A stretch of DNA of 64,000 nucleotides from Microcella humidisoli (GCF_024362325.1 NZ_CP101497.1:744001-808000), one strand, 5' to 3'; counted from the first letter of the stretch, positions 8,831-18,249 are shown. The notes: generated from the letters alone by a model not told the origin. Program-made: numbers and translations.

Positions 8831-11016
8831 GCCGCGCTCCCGGATCCCCCGCGCGTTCCGTCCATCCGGGCGATGTCGATGCGCCAGACGCGCTCCTCGC
8901 CCTGCGCGGTCGCGATGACTCCTGCCTCGAGCAGGTGCACCGTGCCGGGGAGCGCGTCGGCGACTCGGTCAGTGAGGAAGATCCCCGACTCGCTGCGCTC
9001 CGACTGCACACGGAAGGCGAGGGTCACGGCGTCGCCCCAGAGGTCGTAGACCATGTGCGCGCGACCGACGAGCCCGCTGCTCGCCTCGCCGAGATCGAGG
9101 CCCGCGCGCAGCGAGAGAGGAACGCCCCATTGGGCGCTGAACCGGTCGACGATGCGGGTGAGCTCGATCGCGTAGTCGACGATGCGACGGGCGTTGTCGA
9201 TGCGCGGCACGGTGAGCCCGCAACTGGCGAGGTACCCCTTGGTCGTCGTGCGCACATGTTCGACGCCATACGGGCCGCCCGCCTCGTCGAACTGCCGCAC
9301 GAGCTCGTTGAGCGTCTCGAGCGTCGCCTCTGAGCCGCGGTGCCGGCTGAACTCTTCGAAGCCCACGATGTCGGCGTACATGACCGAGACATCGACGTGG
9401 TCCTCGGCGATCGTCTGGTCGCCATCTCGGTAGCGCTGGATGACCGGCTCGGGCATGAGCGCCCGCAGCAGCCGCTCGCTCTCGGCCCGCTGCTCGTCGA
9501 GCAGGTCGGCCTTCACCTGCAGGCTGCGGCTCATGTCGTTGAAGGCCGCCGAGACCGCGCGCAGCTCGTCGTTCGAGCCGGCGTCGACCGTGACCCCCGA
9601 CTCCCCCGCCGCAATGCGCTGCGCCGCGTGCGCCAGGCGGCGCAGCGGGCTCACGAAGATGCGCGCGAGCAGCAGCGACAGCACCGAGACGACGAGCGCG
9701 AGCACCGCCGACGAGACGACGAGGTTGCGGGTGAACTCGGTGACGGGGGCGAAGGCCTCGGCGCTGTCGATCTCGGCGACGACGACCCAATCGACCCCCG
9801 GCACCTCGACGGGACCGTAGGCCGCGAGAGTCTCGCGACCGAGGTAGCTGCTCGCGATGATGGTGCCCGATTGGCCTGCCTGCGCGGCCTCGGCCGCGGG
9901 CGTGCTCACGGGCTGCAGTCCGAGCGTCGTCCCGCGCGCGACGGCGAGCTCGACCACCTCGCTCGAGGTGCCCGCGGCGAGCGCCGCCTGCGTGTAGGCC
10001 TCGGGGTCGGTCATGAGCAGGCGCGAGGGCGAGCGCATGAGGCCGTCGGGCCCAACCAGGTAGGCCTCGCCCGTATCGCCGAGGCCGCCTTGCTCGACGT
10101 CGGACCCTGCCGTCATGACGCTGCTGAGCCGCTCGACCGGCAGTTCGACGGCCATCGCCCCGATGATCTCCCCGTCGCGGCCGATGGGCGTGGCGGCCCA
10201 GCCCGCGGGAAGGTTGAGCGAGGGCGGGTACGCCTCGAAGTCGGTGAGGCTCACCTCGCCGAGCAGGTTGCTGCCGAGCGCCTCGCCGTAGGCGTCCGCG
10301 AGGGTCGAGAACCGGTAGGGCCCCGTGAGCACGTTCGTGCCGAGGTCGACGCCCTTGTAGGCGCTGTAGACGACGACGCCCCGCGCGTCGATGAGCAGCA
10401 CGTCTTCGTACTCGAGCAGCTCGGTCATCGAGCGGAAGTAGTCGTGGTACTGCGCGTGCACAGCCGACCAGGCGCTGCCGTCGCCCGCGTCGTCGACGGC
10501 GATGGCCGAGGCGAAGTCCGCGTGCGGTGCCGTGTAGTGCACCTGCAGATACCGCGCGGCCGTGCTCGTCGGCACGAAGCCCGCCGCGTCGGCGCTCGAG
10601 CCCGTCGCCTCGCTCAGCGCCGGGCCGAACACCTCGTCGTAGTAGCGCAGCAGCGACTGCGACTGCGCATCGTCGAGCGGGGCCGACTCGAGCTCGGTGA
10701 ACGCCTCGCTGAACGCCGTCGTGGCATCGACGACACTCTGCCCGCGCGAGTGCACGACGACGGTGCTCTCGATCGTGGTGAACAGCCGCTCGATCTCGCG
10801 CGCTCGCGAGTCGCGCACCTCGATCAGCCGGTCGAACGCGGCATCCCGCAGCGAGTCGGTCGCGTTGACGTACCCGATCACGCCCACGAGCACGTTGGAG
10901 GTCACGCTCACGGCGAGCAGCATGACGAGCACCGTCGATTGGATGCTCAGCCCGCCCCGGCGGCGACCAGCACGATGACCGCTCGGGCGGTCCCGCTCGT
11001 CCTCGGCGTGTGACAT
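8827..11016 (-). CDS. Transmembrane receptor with extracytoplasmic sensor, HAMP and class III cyclase-like domain
   Basis: A 729-residue membrane protein. A first membrane helix lies at about residues 25-50, a roughly 370-residue external sensor region (Cache-like) follows, then a second helix, a HAMP segment (LVSP-type LRRLAHAAQRIAAGESG) and a cyclase homology domain from about 543. The first metal Asp is present (D549 in YADIVGF), but the second-metal Asp position reads K593 in RTTTKGYLASCGL, and the transition-state Asn is T665 in WGDAVTLAFRVQ; the nearby Arg669 is kept. Activity is therefore uncertain. The ATG at 11016 was chosen because GAGGAAG precedes it. It overlaps the CNB-channel gene, which implies a common signalling pathway. 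Confidence 0.82.
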   Translation of the reverse strand: MSHAEDERDRPSGHRAGRRRGGLSIQSTVLVMLLAVSVTSNVLVGVIGYVNATDSLRDAAFDRLIEVRDSRAREIERLFTTIESTVVVHSRGQSVVDATTAFSEAFTELESAPLDDAQSQSLLRYYDEVFGPALSEATGSSADAAGFVPTSTAARYLQVHYTAPHADFASAIAVDDAGDGSAWSAVHAQYHDYFRSMTELLEYEDVLLIDARGVVVYSAYKGVDLGTNVLTGPYRFSTLADAYGEALGSNLLGEVSLTDFEAYPPSLNLPAGWAATPIGRDGEIIGAMAVELPVERLSSVMTAGSDVEQGGLGDTGEAYLVGPDGLMRSPSRLLMTDPEAYTQAALAAGTSSEVVELAVARGTTLGLQPVSTPAAEAAQAGQSGTIIASSYLGRETLAAYGPVEVPGVDWVVVAEIDSAEAFAPVTEFTRNLVVSSAVLALVVSVLSLLLARIFVSPLRRLAHAAQRIAAGESGVTVDAGSNDELRAVSAAFNDMSRSLQVKADLLDEQRAESERLLRALMPEPVIQRYRDGDQTIAEDHVDVSVMYADIVGFEEFSRHRGSEATLETLNELVRQFDEAGGPYGVEHVRTTTKGYLASCGLTVPRIDNARRIVDYAIELTRIVDRFSAQWGVPLSLRAGLDLGEASSGLVGRAHMVYDLWGDAVTLAFRVQSERSESGIFLTDRVADALPGTVHLLEAGVIATAQGEERVWRIDIARMDGTRGGSGSAA

Positions 11017-11208
11017 GGCTTCCTCGACAGTCGATGCCCGGAGGCGCGAGTGACCTGGTGGGTTCACAGTAGCCGCCAAGGAGGAAAAGCGGGAGGGGTC
11101 TGCGAGCCCCGCTCACAGCATCCCCTTGCCCGATTTCTGGGAGGATGGAGGAGGGTCGCGCGCCGACCCGCTCGCCCTCCCTGCCCCGCATCTGACAGGA
11201 GCCCTCCC

Positions 11209-11877
11209 GTGGCCGACGACTCGACCTCCGCCGACGACCTCACCATCAAGCAGCAGCGCGAGAAGCGCCGTGCCGAGAAGGTCGCCGCGCTCAAGGCCAA
11301 GCAGGCGAAAGAGAAGCGCAACCAGCGCCTCGGCATCGCGGGCGCGATCGTGGGCGGCGTCGCCGTCATCGCGATCCTCGTGGGCGTCGTCGTCACCTCG
11401 GCGACCCCGCCCGTCGACCCCGCCGCGATCGAGATCGAGGGGCTCGAGACCTTCGAGAACCTCGAGGCGCTGCACGTGCAGTCGGCCGTCGAGTACGACA
11501 TGACTCCTCCCGCGGGCGGGCCGCACAACCCCACCTGGCTCAACTGCGGCATCTACGAGGAGGAAGTGCCCGAGGAGTATGCCGTGCACTCCCTCGAGCA
11601 CGGCGCGGTCTGGGTGACGTACGACCCCGAGCAGGTGTCTGGCGGCGATCTGGACGCCCTGCGCTCCGCGATGCCGCGCTCGTACATGATCCTCTCGCCG
11701 TTCCCGGGTCTCGAGGCCCCCGTTGTGGCGAGCGCGTGGGGCGTGCAGGTCGCTCTCGACGGCGTCGACGACCCGCGACTGGGCGACTTCATCGTGAAGT
11801 ACCGTCAGTCGCCCGACGCCCCCGAGCCGGGCGCCCTCTGCAGCCAGGCCCTCGACGGCCCGGGCAAGATCTCCTGA
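11209..11877 (+). CDS. DUF3105 family membrane-anchored protein
   Basis: A 222-residue protein starting at GTG 11209, eight bases after AGGAG. A highly charged N-terminal region (KQQREKRRAEKVAALKAKQAKEKRNQR) is followed by a single membrane helix (about 46-66) and an extracytoplasmic DUF3105 domain with the HNPTWLNCG and HSLEHGAVWVTY motifs. These conserved His/Cys residues hint at metal or thiol chemistry, but no function is established. It is two bases from a DUF305 gene; the two families are often neighbours in actinobacteria. Confidence 0.8.
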   Translation: MADDSTSADDLTIKQQREKRRAEKVAALKAKQAKEKRNQRLGIAGAIVGGVAVIAILVGVVVTSATPPVDPAAIEIEGLETFENLEALHVQSAVEYDMTPPAGGPHNPTWLNCGIYEEEVPEEYAVHSLEHGAVWVTYDPEQVSGGDLDALRSAMPRSYMILSPFPGLEAPVVASAWGVQVALDGVDDPRLGDFIVKYRQSPDAPEPGALCSQALDGPGKIS

Positions 11878-11879
11878 CC

Positions 11880-12548
11880 GTGAGCGACGCCGCCACGGCA
11901 GCCGCCCCTCCGCTCAGCCGCACCCGGCTGATCGTCACGGGAGCGCTGCTCGTGCTCGTCGCGCTCGTCGTCGGCGCCCTCGTCGGTCGCGTGACGGCGG
12001 CGCCGACCGCGCCCCAGCCGGGCGAGTCGAGTGCCGAGGCCGGCTTCGCGCGCGACATGCAGGTGCACCACGGTCAAGCGGTCGAGATGGCCTTGCTCGT
12101 GCGCGACCGCTCCGACGACCCCGAGATCCGGCTGCTCGCGCTCGACATCGCCACGGCGCAGACGCAGCAGCAGGGGCAGATGTTCGCCTGGCTCGCGACC
12201 TGGGGCCTGCCCCAGACCTCGAGCGAGCCCGAGATGGAATGGCTGTCGCGTCCGGTGCTCGACGGCTCGGCGGGCCACGACGGGCACGGCGACCACACGC
12301 CCGGCGAGCCCATGCCGGGAGTCGCGAGCTTCGAGCAGATGCAGGCCCTGCAGAACGCGACCGGCGTCGAGGCCGAACGCCTCTTCCTCGAGCTCATGAT
12401 CGCCCACCACCAGGGCGGCGTCGACATGGCCGAGGCGGTCATCGCCCGCAGCACGCACCCGCTCGTGACGGGCCTCGCCGAGGGCATGGTGCAGCTGCAG
12501 TCGAAAGAGCTCGACTACATGGCCGAGCTGCTGGCCGCGCGGTCCTGA
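11880..12548 (+). CDS. DUF305 family secreted protein
   Basis: A 222-residue protein starting at GTG 11880, two bases after the DUF3105 stop. One N-terminal membrane helix (about 17-38) anchors a His/Met-rich external domain. Two related helical repeats carry MQVHHGQAVEMA and MIAHHQGGVDMA, the DUF305 hallmark, and a HDGHGDH stretch lies between them. Metal, possibly copper, binding is often proposed for the family; that is not shown here. Its 3' end overlaps the convergent ABC exporter gene by 34 bases. Confidence 0.82.
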   Translation: MSDAATAAAPPLSRTRLIVTGALLVLVALVVGALVGRVTAAPTAPQPGESSAEAGFARDMQVHHGQAVEMALLVRDRSDDPEIRLLALDIATAQTQQQGQMFAWLATWGLPQTSSEPEMEWLSRPVLDGSAGHDGHGDHTPGEPMPGVASFEQMQALQNATGVEAERLFLELMIAHHQGGVDMAEAVIARSTHPLVTGLAEGMVQLQSKELDYMAELLAARS

Positions 12549-14422
12549 TCCTCGCCCGGCTGCGGCGCGCGGCCGTAGTCGGCCGACTGCTGCTCGACGA
12601 GGCGCGCGTAGACGCCGTCGCGCGCGACGAGTTCGTGGTGCCGACCGCTCTCGACGATGCGCCCGTGGTCGACGACATGGATGACATCGGCCGCGCTCAC
12701 GGTCGAGAGCCGGTGCGCGATCGCGATCGTCGTGCGGCCGCGGCTCGCCGTGTCGAGCGCCCCCTGCACGATGCGCTCTGACACCGAGTCGAGCGCGCTC
12801 GTGGCCTCGTCGAGGATGAGCACGGGCGGGTCTTTCAGCAGCACGCGCGCGATCGCGATGCGCTGCTTCTCGCCGCCCGACAGCCGGTAGCCGCGCTCGC
12901 CCACGACGGTGTCGTAGCGGTCGGGGAAGCTCTCGATCGTGGCATGGATGCTCGCCGCACGGCACGCCGACTCGAGCTCCGCATCCGTCGCCTCGGGCTT
13001 GGCGTACCGCAGATTCTCGGCGATGGTCGCGTGAAACAGGTAGGTCTCTTGACTCACGATGCCGATGCTCTCGATGAGGCTCTGCTGGCGCAGCTGCCGC
13101 ACGTCGACGCCTCCCACCTCGACCGCTCCGCTCGTGACGTCGTGCAGGCGCGGCACGAGGTACGAGATCGTCGTCTTGCCGGCCCCCGAGGGCCCGACGA
13201 AGGCGACGAACTGCCCCGGCTCGACCGTGAACGAGACGCCGTCGAGCGTCGGCTCGCTGTCATCGGGCGCGTCGGGGTAGCGGAACACGACGTCGTCGAA
13301 GCGGATGCGCCCGAGGGCCTGCGGCTCGAGCTCGCGGGCATCGGGCGCCTCGGTGATGCGCGGCTGCAGGTCGAGGTACTCGAAGATGCGCGCGAAGAGG
13401 GCGCCGCTCGTCTGCAGGTCGAGAGCCACCCGCATGAGTCCCATGAGCGGGTAGGTCAAGCGGGCCTGCACGGTCGTGAAGGCGACGATCGTGCCCGCGG
13501 TGACCGCGACATCCTGCTGGATGAGCCAGGCGGCGACGAGGTAGATGACGGCGGGGATGACGGAGAGGAAGACGTTGACCGTGGCGAAGAACCACTGCCC
13601 GCTCATCGAGAGCTGCACCTGCAGGCCGCGCTGGGTGTCGTTCTCGGCGCGGTAGCGCTCGACCTCGCTCTGCTGGCGGTAGAAGCTCTTCGCGAGCAGG
13701 ATGCCCGAGACGCTCAGCGCCTCTTGCGTGATCGCCGTCATGTCGCTCAGCGACTCCTGCGTCTTCGTCGCGATGCGCGCGCGCACCTGGCCCACCCGGC
13801 GCTGCGCCACGACCAGCAGCGGCAGCAGCACGACGGCGACGATCGTCAGCTGCCAGCTGAGGATGAGCATCGCGACGAACGCGGCGATGACCGTGACGGT
13901 GTTGCCGATGACGCTCGAGACCGTGTTGCTGAGCACGCCCGCGACACCGCCGACGTCGTTCTGCAGACGCGACTGGATGACGCCGGTCTTGGTGCGCGTG
14001 AAGAAGCCGAGCTCCATCGCCTGCAGGTGCGCGAAGAGCCGCACGCGCAGCTGGGCCATGACGCTGTTGCCGACCGTGGCCGTGAGGTAGGTCTGCCCGA
14101 TGCCGATTCCGGCCGAGACGAGCCACAGCACGAGCATCGCGCTCACGAGCTGCAGCAGCACGGGGACGTTCGGGCTGCCCTCGGGCGGGAACAGCCCGCG
14201 GTCGAAGGCCTGCTGCGTCAGCAACGGCGGCACGACGCTGAGCGCCGCGGAGACGAGAACCAGCGCGATCGTGATAGCGAGCGGCCGGCGGTGCGGCCGG
14301 AACAGCTCGGCGATGCGGGGCAGCAGATTCGGGATGCGCGGCGCTTCGGCATTCGCCGCCCGCTGAGCGTCGGCGTCGCCGCTCGACACGCGAGAACCCC
14401 GGCGACCGCCACCCATGCTCAT
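12515..14422 (-). CDS. ABC exporter, fused membrane and ATPase domains (MsbA/MdlB-like half transporter)
   Basis: A 635-residue half transporter that would work as a dimer. Six membrane helices occupy about residues 50-350 and the ATPase the rest. Walker A is GPSGAGKTT, the signature is LSGGEKQRIAIARVLL, Walker B is VLILDEATSALD, and AHRLSTV carries the switch His. The N-terminal about 45 residues are a variable cytosolic extension. No substrate can be named; multidrug or lipid export is common in this subfamily. It stands alone, convergent with the DUF305 gene. Confidence 0.88.
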   Translation of the reverse strand: MSMGGGRRGSRVSSGDADAQRAANAEAPRIPNLLPRIAELFRPHRRPLAITIALVLVSAALSVVPPLLTQQAFDRGLFPPEGSPNVPVLLQLVSAMLVLWLVSAGIGIGQTYLTATVGNSVMAQLRVRLFAHLQAMELGFFTRTKTGVIQSRLQNDVGGVAGVLSNTVSSVIGNTVTVIAAFVAMLILSWQLTIVAVVLLPLLVVAQRRVGQVRARIATKTQESLSDMTAITQEALSVSGILLAKSFYRQQSEVERYRAENDTQRGLQVQLSMSGQWFFATVNVFLSVIPAVIYLVAAWLIQQDVAVTAGTIVAFTTVQARLTYPLMGLMRVALDLQTSGALFARIFEYLDLQPRITEAPDARELEPQALGRIRFDDVVFRYPDAPDDSEPTLDGVSFTVEPGQFVAFVGPSGAGKTTISYLVPRLHDVTSGAVEVGGVDVRQLRQQSLIESIGIVSQETYLFHATIAENLRYAKPEATDAELESACRAASIHATIESFPDRYDTVVGERGYRLSGGEKQRIAIARVLLKDPPVLILDEATSALDSVSERIVQGALDTASRGRTTIAIAHRLSTVSAADVIHVVDHGRIVESGRHHELVARDGVYARLVEQQSADYGRAPQPGEDQDRAASSSAM

Positions 14423-14442
14423 GCTGCGAGCCTAGGCGCGAC

Positions 14443-14459
14443 CACCGGGGTTCCCGGTG
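14443..14459. terminator. Short GC hairpin before the ABC exporter
   Basis: CACCGGG and CCCGGTG form a seven-base stem with a three-base loop, located just after the last permease gene of the upstream minus-strand sugar operon. There is no clear T-tract, so termination is only likely. Confidence 0.4.
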
Positions 14460-14468
14460 TGAGTCGGA

Positions 14469-15416
14469 TCAGCCCTTCGTCGAGCCCGCCAGCAGGCCGC
14501 GCACGAAGTAGCGCTGCAGGCTGAAGAACACGATGAGCGGCACGACGAGCGAGATGAACGCCGCGGCCGGCAGGCGCTCCTGGTTGCGCCCGAAGTTGCC
14601 CACGAGCTCGGCCAGGCGCTGCGTGAGCGGCGCGACATCGGCGGTACCGCCCGAGAACACGAGCGCCACGAGCAGGTCGTTCCAGACCCAGAGGAACTGG
14701 AAGATGCCGATCGAGGCGAGCGCGGGCAGCGACAGCGGGATGACGATGCGGAAGAAGATCTGCGTGTGGTTCGCACCGTCGACTCGCGCCGCCTCGATCA
14801 CCTCGCCGGGAATCTCGCTGATGAAGTTGTGCAGCAGGAAGATGCACAGCGGCAGGCCGAAGATCGTGTGCGCGATCCAGACCGCCGGGAAGGTGCCGCT
14901 GATGCCGAGCACCTCGCTGAAGATCTGCAGCAGCGGGATGAGCGCCATCTGCAGCGGCACGATCTGCAGCGCGAAGATGAGCACGAAGATCGCACCCGAG
15001 CCGCGGAACTTGATCCATGCGAAGGCGTAGGCCGCCATCGTCGCGATGATGATCGGGAACAGCGCCGAGGGGATCGCGATGACGAGCGAGTTCACGAAGT
15101 ACGAGCCGAGGTTGGCCGACGACGCCCCCTGCACGGTGAGCACGTCGACGTAGTTCTCGAGCGTGAAGCTCGGGCTGACGAAGATGTTCCACCAGCCGTT
15201 CGAGCGGATCTCCTCCGGCGTGCGGAACGACGAGACGAGCAGGCCGAACGTCGGGATCGTCCACACGGTGGCGATGAGGATGGCGGCGAAGGTCGCCCAG
15301 GGCGAGGTGAGGCGCTCCTTGACGCGGCGGGCCTTGCCGCCGCCCGCGGCCGTCGCGATCGCGCGGGTCGTCGGCTGCTCGGGAGCGTCGGCAGCGGCGG
15401 TGACGTCGGTGCTCAT
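14469..15416 (-). CDS. Carbohydrate ABC transporter permease (MalG/AglG type)
   Basis: A 315-residue inner-membrane permease with about six helices. The EAA loop that contacts the ATPase reads EAARVDGANHTQIFFRIVIPL. The ATG at 15414-15416 overlaps the stop of the first permease by four bases (ATGA). The N-terminal about 35 residues are cytosolic and variable. It completes a binding protein-permease-permease set; no ATPase gene is present, so a shared MsiK-like ATPase elsewhere is expected. The divergent LacI gene and homology impression suggest an alpha-glucoside substrate. Confidence 0.88.
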   Translation of the reverse strand: MSTDVTAAADAPEQPTTRAIATAAGGGKARRVKERLTSPWATFAAILIATVWTIPTFGLLVSSFRTPEEIRSNGWWNIFVSPSFTLENYVDVLTVQGASSANLGSYFVNSLVIAIPSALFPIIIATMAAYAFAWIKFRGSGAIFVLIFALQIVPLQMALIPLLQIFSEVLGISGTFPAVWIAHTIFGLPLCIFLLHNFISEIPGEVIEAARVDGANHTQIFFRIVIPLSLPALASIGIFQFLWVWNDLLVALVFSGGTADVAPLTQRLAELVGNFGRNQERLPAAAFISLVVPLIVFFSLQRYFVRGLLAGSTKG

Positions 15417-16405
15417 CGGATCTCCTTCTGCTTGCGCATCACGCGCACGTTGTAGACGACGATCGGCAGGACCATGAAGAACAGCACGACGGCGAGCGCC
15501 GAGCCGTACCCGGTCTCGCCGCGGTTGAAGGCCTGCGTGTACATCTCGTTGGCGACGACCGAGGTGTCGAAGTTGCCGCCGGTCATGGCGCGCACGATGT
15601 CGAACACCTTGAGGGTGGCGATCGAGATGGTCGTGATGACCACCACGAGCGTGCCGCGGATGCCCGGCACCGTGACGTTCCAGAACGACTGCCACGCGTT
15701 CGCCCCGTCGAGGCGGGCCGCCTCGATGATCTCGACGGGCACGCCCTTGATGGCCGCCGAGAGCAGCACCATGGCGAAACCGGTCTGGATCCAGACCATC
15801 ACGACGATGAGGAAGAAGGTGTTCCACGGTGAGTTCACGAGGAAGGGCTGCGGGTCTTGCCCGAGCCAGACGAGGATCTGGTTGAGCAGACCGATCTGCT
15901 CGCTGAAGCCGACCTCGCGGTACTCGTACATGAAGCGCCAGATGATGCCGGCACCGACGAACGAGATGGCCATCGGCATGAAGACCAGCGACTTGAGCAC
16001 CTTCTCACCATGCGACTTGTCGATGAAGACCGCGTAGGCGAGACCGAAGATCGTCGAGAGGGTCGGCACGAGCGCCACCCAGATGAGCGTGTTGACGAGC
16101 ACGACGACGATCTCGGGCTGCGTGAACATCCAGACGAAGTTGCCGAACCCGACGAACTCAGAACCGTTGGCCGTCTGCCGGCTGAAGAAGGCGAGGACCG
16201 TGGTGCGGATCGCGGGGTAGACCAGGCCGACCGCGAGGAGCACGATCGAGGGCCCGACGAAGGCGGCGAGCTGCCAGTAGTCGCGGCCGCGCTTGGGTGC
16301 GCGATCGGCGAGGAACAGGATGAGGCCGACGACCGCGGCGAAGACCGCCAGGCCCAAGACCATGACCCCGAACTTCGCGATGAGATCAGACCAGAAATCA
16401 CTCAT
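15413..16405 (-). CDS. Carbohydrate ABC transporter permease (MalF/AglF type)
   Basis: A 330-residue permease. The N-terminal two helices span about residues 13-33 and 44-68; the MetI-like core has the EAA loop EAARLDGANAWQSFWNVTVPGI. It pairs with the downstream permease (4-base overlap) to form the membrane pore of a sugar importer. It is separated from the binding-protein gene upstream by 114 bases that contain a strong hairpin, which probably keeps permease expression below that of the binding protein. Confidence 0.88.
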   Translation of the reverse strand: MSDFWSDLIAKFGVMVLGLAVFAAVVGLILFLADRAPKRGRDYWQLAAFVGPSIVLLAVGLVYPAIRTTVLAFFSRQTANGSEFVGFGNFVWMFTQPEIVVVLVNTLIWVALVPTLSTIFGLAYAVFIDKSHGEKVLKSLVFMPMAISFVGAGIIWRFMYEYREVGFSEQIGLLNQILVWLGQDPQPFLVNSPWNTFFLIVVMVWIQTGFAMVLLSAAIKGVPVEIIEAARLDGANAWQSFWNVTVPGIRGTLVVVITTISIATLKVFDIVRAMTGGNFDTSVVANEMYTQAFNRGETGYGSALAVVLFFMVLPIVVYNVRVMRKQKEIR

Positions 16406-16458
16406 GCCCTATCAAACCTCCATTGGTTTGGCGTGGATGTGGGCCACGTTACCCGACA

Positions 16459-16496
16459 GACCGGCCCACCGGACTCTGGAGTCCGATGGGCCGGTC
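16459..16496 (-). terminator. Strong intercistronic hairpin between binding-protein and permease genes
   Basis: GACCGGCCCA (16459-16468) pairs with TGGGCCGGTC (16487-16496), and CGGACTC pairs with GAGTCCG inside it, giving about 17 base pairs with one mismatch and a tiny loop. It lies just 3' of the binding-protein stop and lacks a T-tract. Partial terminator or 3'-end protector of the upstream mRNA are the likely roles. Confidence 0.65.
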
Positions 16497-16519
16497 GTCA
16501 TGCGGTCAGCTGATGCTGA

Positions 16520-17872
16520 TTACTGCGGGAACGTCGCGTCGATGGCCTTGAGGACATCCGACGTCGGCGTGCCGTTGACCCAGTCGACCATGCCGGTCCA
16601 GAACGAGCTGGTTCCGACGGCGGCGGGCATCAGGTCAGAGGCGTCGAAACGGAAGATCGTGTCGTCGCCCTGCAGGATCTCGACCGACTGGCGGGCGAGG
16701 TCGGAACCGGCGAGCGACGGGTCGAGACCCTTGTTCGCCGAGATGACACCGCCGCGCGAGACGCGCTCGTTGGCGAAGGTGTCGCTGGAGAGGTACGCCT
16801 GGAGAGCAGCGGTCGCCTCGTTGTCGTTGAACGCGGCCACGAACTCGCCACCACCGGTGACGGCGTTGGGGTCGCCCTCGGCGATCGGCGGGGTGATGAA
16901 GGCCCAGACGTCGCCGTCAGGAGCAACCGTCACGCCCTCGCCCCACTGCGCCTCGTAGAACGACGCCTGGTGGTGCAGCGAGCAGGTGCCGTCGAGGATC
17001 GAGAGGCCGCCATCCTGGAAGGTGGTGGTCACGATCGACTGCACGCCGCCGAAGCCGCCGTTGACGAACTGGTCGTTCAGCAGCACCTCGCCGACGAGGT
17101 CGAACGCCTCGGTGATCTCGGGCGAGTCGAACTTCAGCTCACCGGCGACCCACTGGTCGTAGGCCTCGGGGCCCGCGGTGCGGAGGACGAGGTCCTCGAC
17201 CCAGTCGGTGCCGACCCAGCCGGTCGCGTCGCCCGAGCCGAAGCCGACGCACCACGGACGGTAGGGTCCGTCGTTGCGCTCGGTCATCTGCTCCGAGAGG
17301 TCGAGCAGGCCCTGGTAGGTCGTCGGGATCTCGTAGCCGTTCTCCTCGAAGTCGGCCGGCGAGTACCAGATGTAGCCCTTGACGCTCGCGAGCAGCGGCG
17401 CGGCGTAGAACTCGCCATCGACCGTGCCGTAGCCCTTCCACGACTCGCTCCAGAACTCGTCGACGTTGGCCTCGACGGCCTCCGGCGCGGCGACGACGTA
17501 GCCGTCGGCGATGAGGCGCTGCAGCAGACCGGGCTGCGGGATGATCATCAGGTCGGGGGCGTCACCGGCGGCGGCACGCACGTTGATCTGCGTCTCCGCC
17601 TCCTGCGTGCCGTTGTACTCGACCGTGATGCCCGTGCAGGCCTCGAAGTCGGCCATGCTCTCGACCAGGGCGTCAGCCTCGGTGTCGATGATGGTCGCGT
17701 AGAGCTCGACGCTCTCGCCCTCGAAGGTGCCGTAGGCCTCGTAGGCCGCGCAGTCGGCGTCGCCGCCAGCGCCCGGGTCGGTCTCGGCGGCAGCGCAGCC
17801 GGCGAGCACGAGGCTCAGGGCTCCGATGGCCGCAGCAGGCGCAATGAACCTGCGTCGGAGAGTGGAACTCAT
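16520..17872 (-). CDS. Sugar ABC transporter substrate-binding lipoprotein (AglE-like)
   Basis: A 450-residue extracytoplasmic binding protein. The lipobox LVLAGCAAA near residue 25 follows a basic N-terminus (MSSTLRRRF), so it is lipid-anchored. The ATG at 17872 was chosen over one five codons upstream because GAGGAGGA sits at the right distance. The mature protein begins with an acidic, low-complexity linker and has the family-1 fold pattern (ITVEYNGTQEAETQINVRAAAGDAPDLMI). It is the first gene of the importer operon; a LacI-type palindrome lies about 105 bases upstream. The substrate is inferred as an alpha-glucoside. Confidence 0.88.
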   Translation of the reverse strand: MSSTLRRRFIAPAAAIGALSLVLAGCAAAETDPGAGGDADCAAYEAYGTFEGESVELYATIIDTEADALVESMADFEACTGITVEYNGTQEAETQINVRAAAGDAPDLMIIPQPGLLQRLIADGYVVAAPEAVEANVDEFWSESWKGYGTVDGEFYAAPLLASVKGYIWYSPADFEENGYEIPTTYQGLLDLSEQMTERNDGPYRPWCVGFGSGDATGWVGTDWVEDLVLRTAGPEAYDQWVAGELKFDSPEITEAFDLVGEVLLNDQFVNGGFGGVQSIVTTTFQDGGLSILDGTCSLHHQASFYEAQWGEGVTVAPDGDVWAFITPPIAEGDPNAVTGGGEFVAAFNDNEATAALQAYLSSDTFANERVSRGGVISANKGLDPSLAGSDLARQSVEILQGDDTIFRFDASDLMPAAVGTSSFWTGMVDWVNGTPTSDVLKAIDATFPQ

Positions 17873-17978
17873 GTGTTTCCTCCTCATTGAGGTCGGTCAG
17901 CGCGCCGATCGACGCGCGTAGTTGTGGTGGTGCAAGAGGTGGAAGTCGGCGTCAGAAGGGCCGTTGGACACTCCATCG

Positions 17979-18136
17979 GGAACCGGTTCCAGGTGTCACC
18001 GTACGTCACGCGTGCGCGCGCCGCAACCCGCAATCGTCGTGCCGTTATCGATCTGTTGCGGAACTCCCCGGGGCCGCTCAGGTGCGAACCCGAGAACGAC
18101 TCGCCGTGAGACCGCTCCCACGTGGCATCGGTTCCA
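17979..18136. promoter_or_regulatory. Divergent control region with LacI-type operator GGAACCGGTTCC
   Basis: The 377-base gap between the binding-protein gene and the divergent lacI-type gene holds a perfect 12-base palindrome GGAACCGGTTCC (17979-17990) and a half-degenerate relative at 18123-18136 (TGG...CGGTTCCA). Both fit a LacI-family operator shared by the two divergent transcripts. Nothing else was recognised in the gap. Confidence 0.6.
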
Positions 18137-18249
18137 CACTCGGTCGATTCGGGCTACACTGACGCCACGGTGCGCCCCGACGACTGCCCACGGCAGCGCG
18201 GCGAGCGCTCCGCATCCACACGCCACCGTCCAATGGAGGGCACGAGGCC

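Noticed and set aside
8969..11191. Second minus-strand frame of 740 codons in the cyclase region
   Set aside because: Out-of-frame, Arg-rich shadow of the cyclase-like gene, whose own frame shows helices and cyclase motifs.
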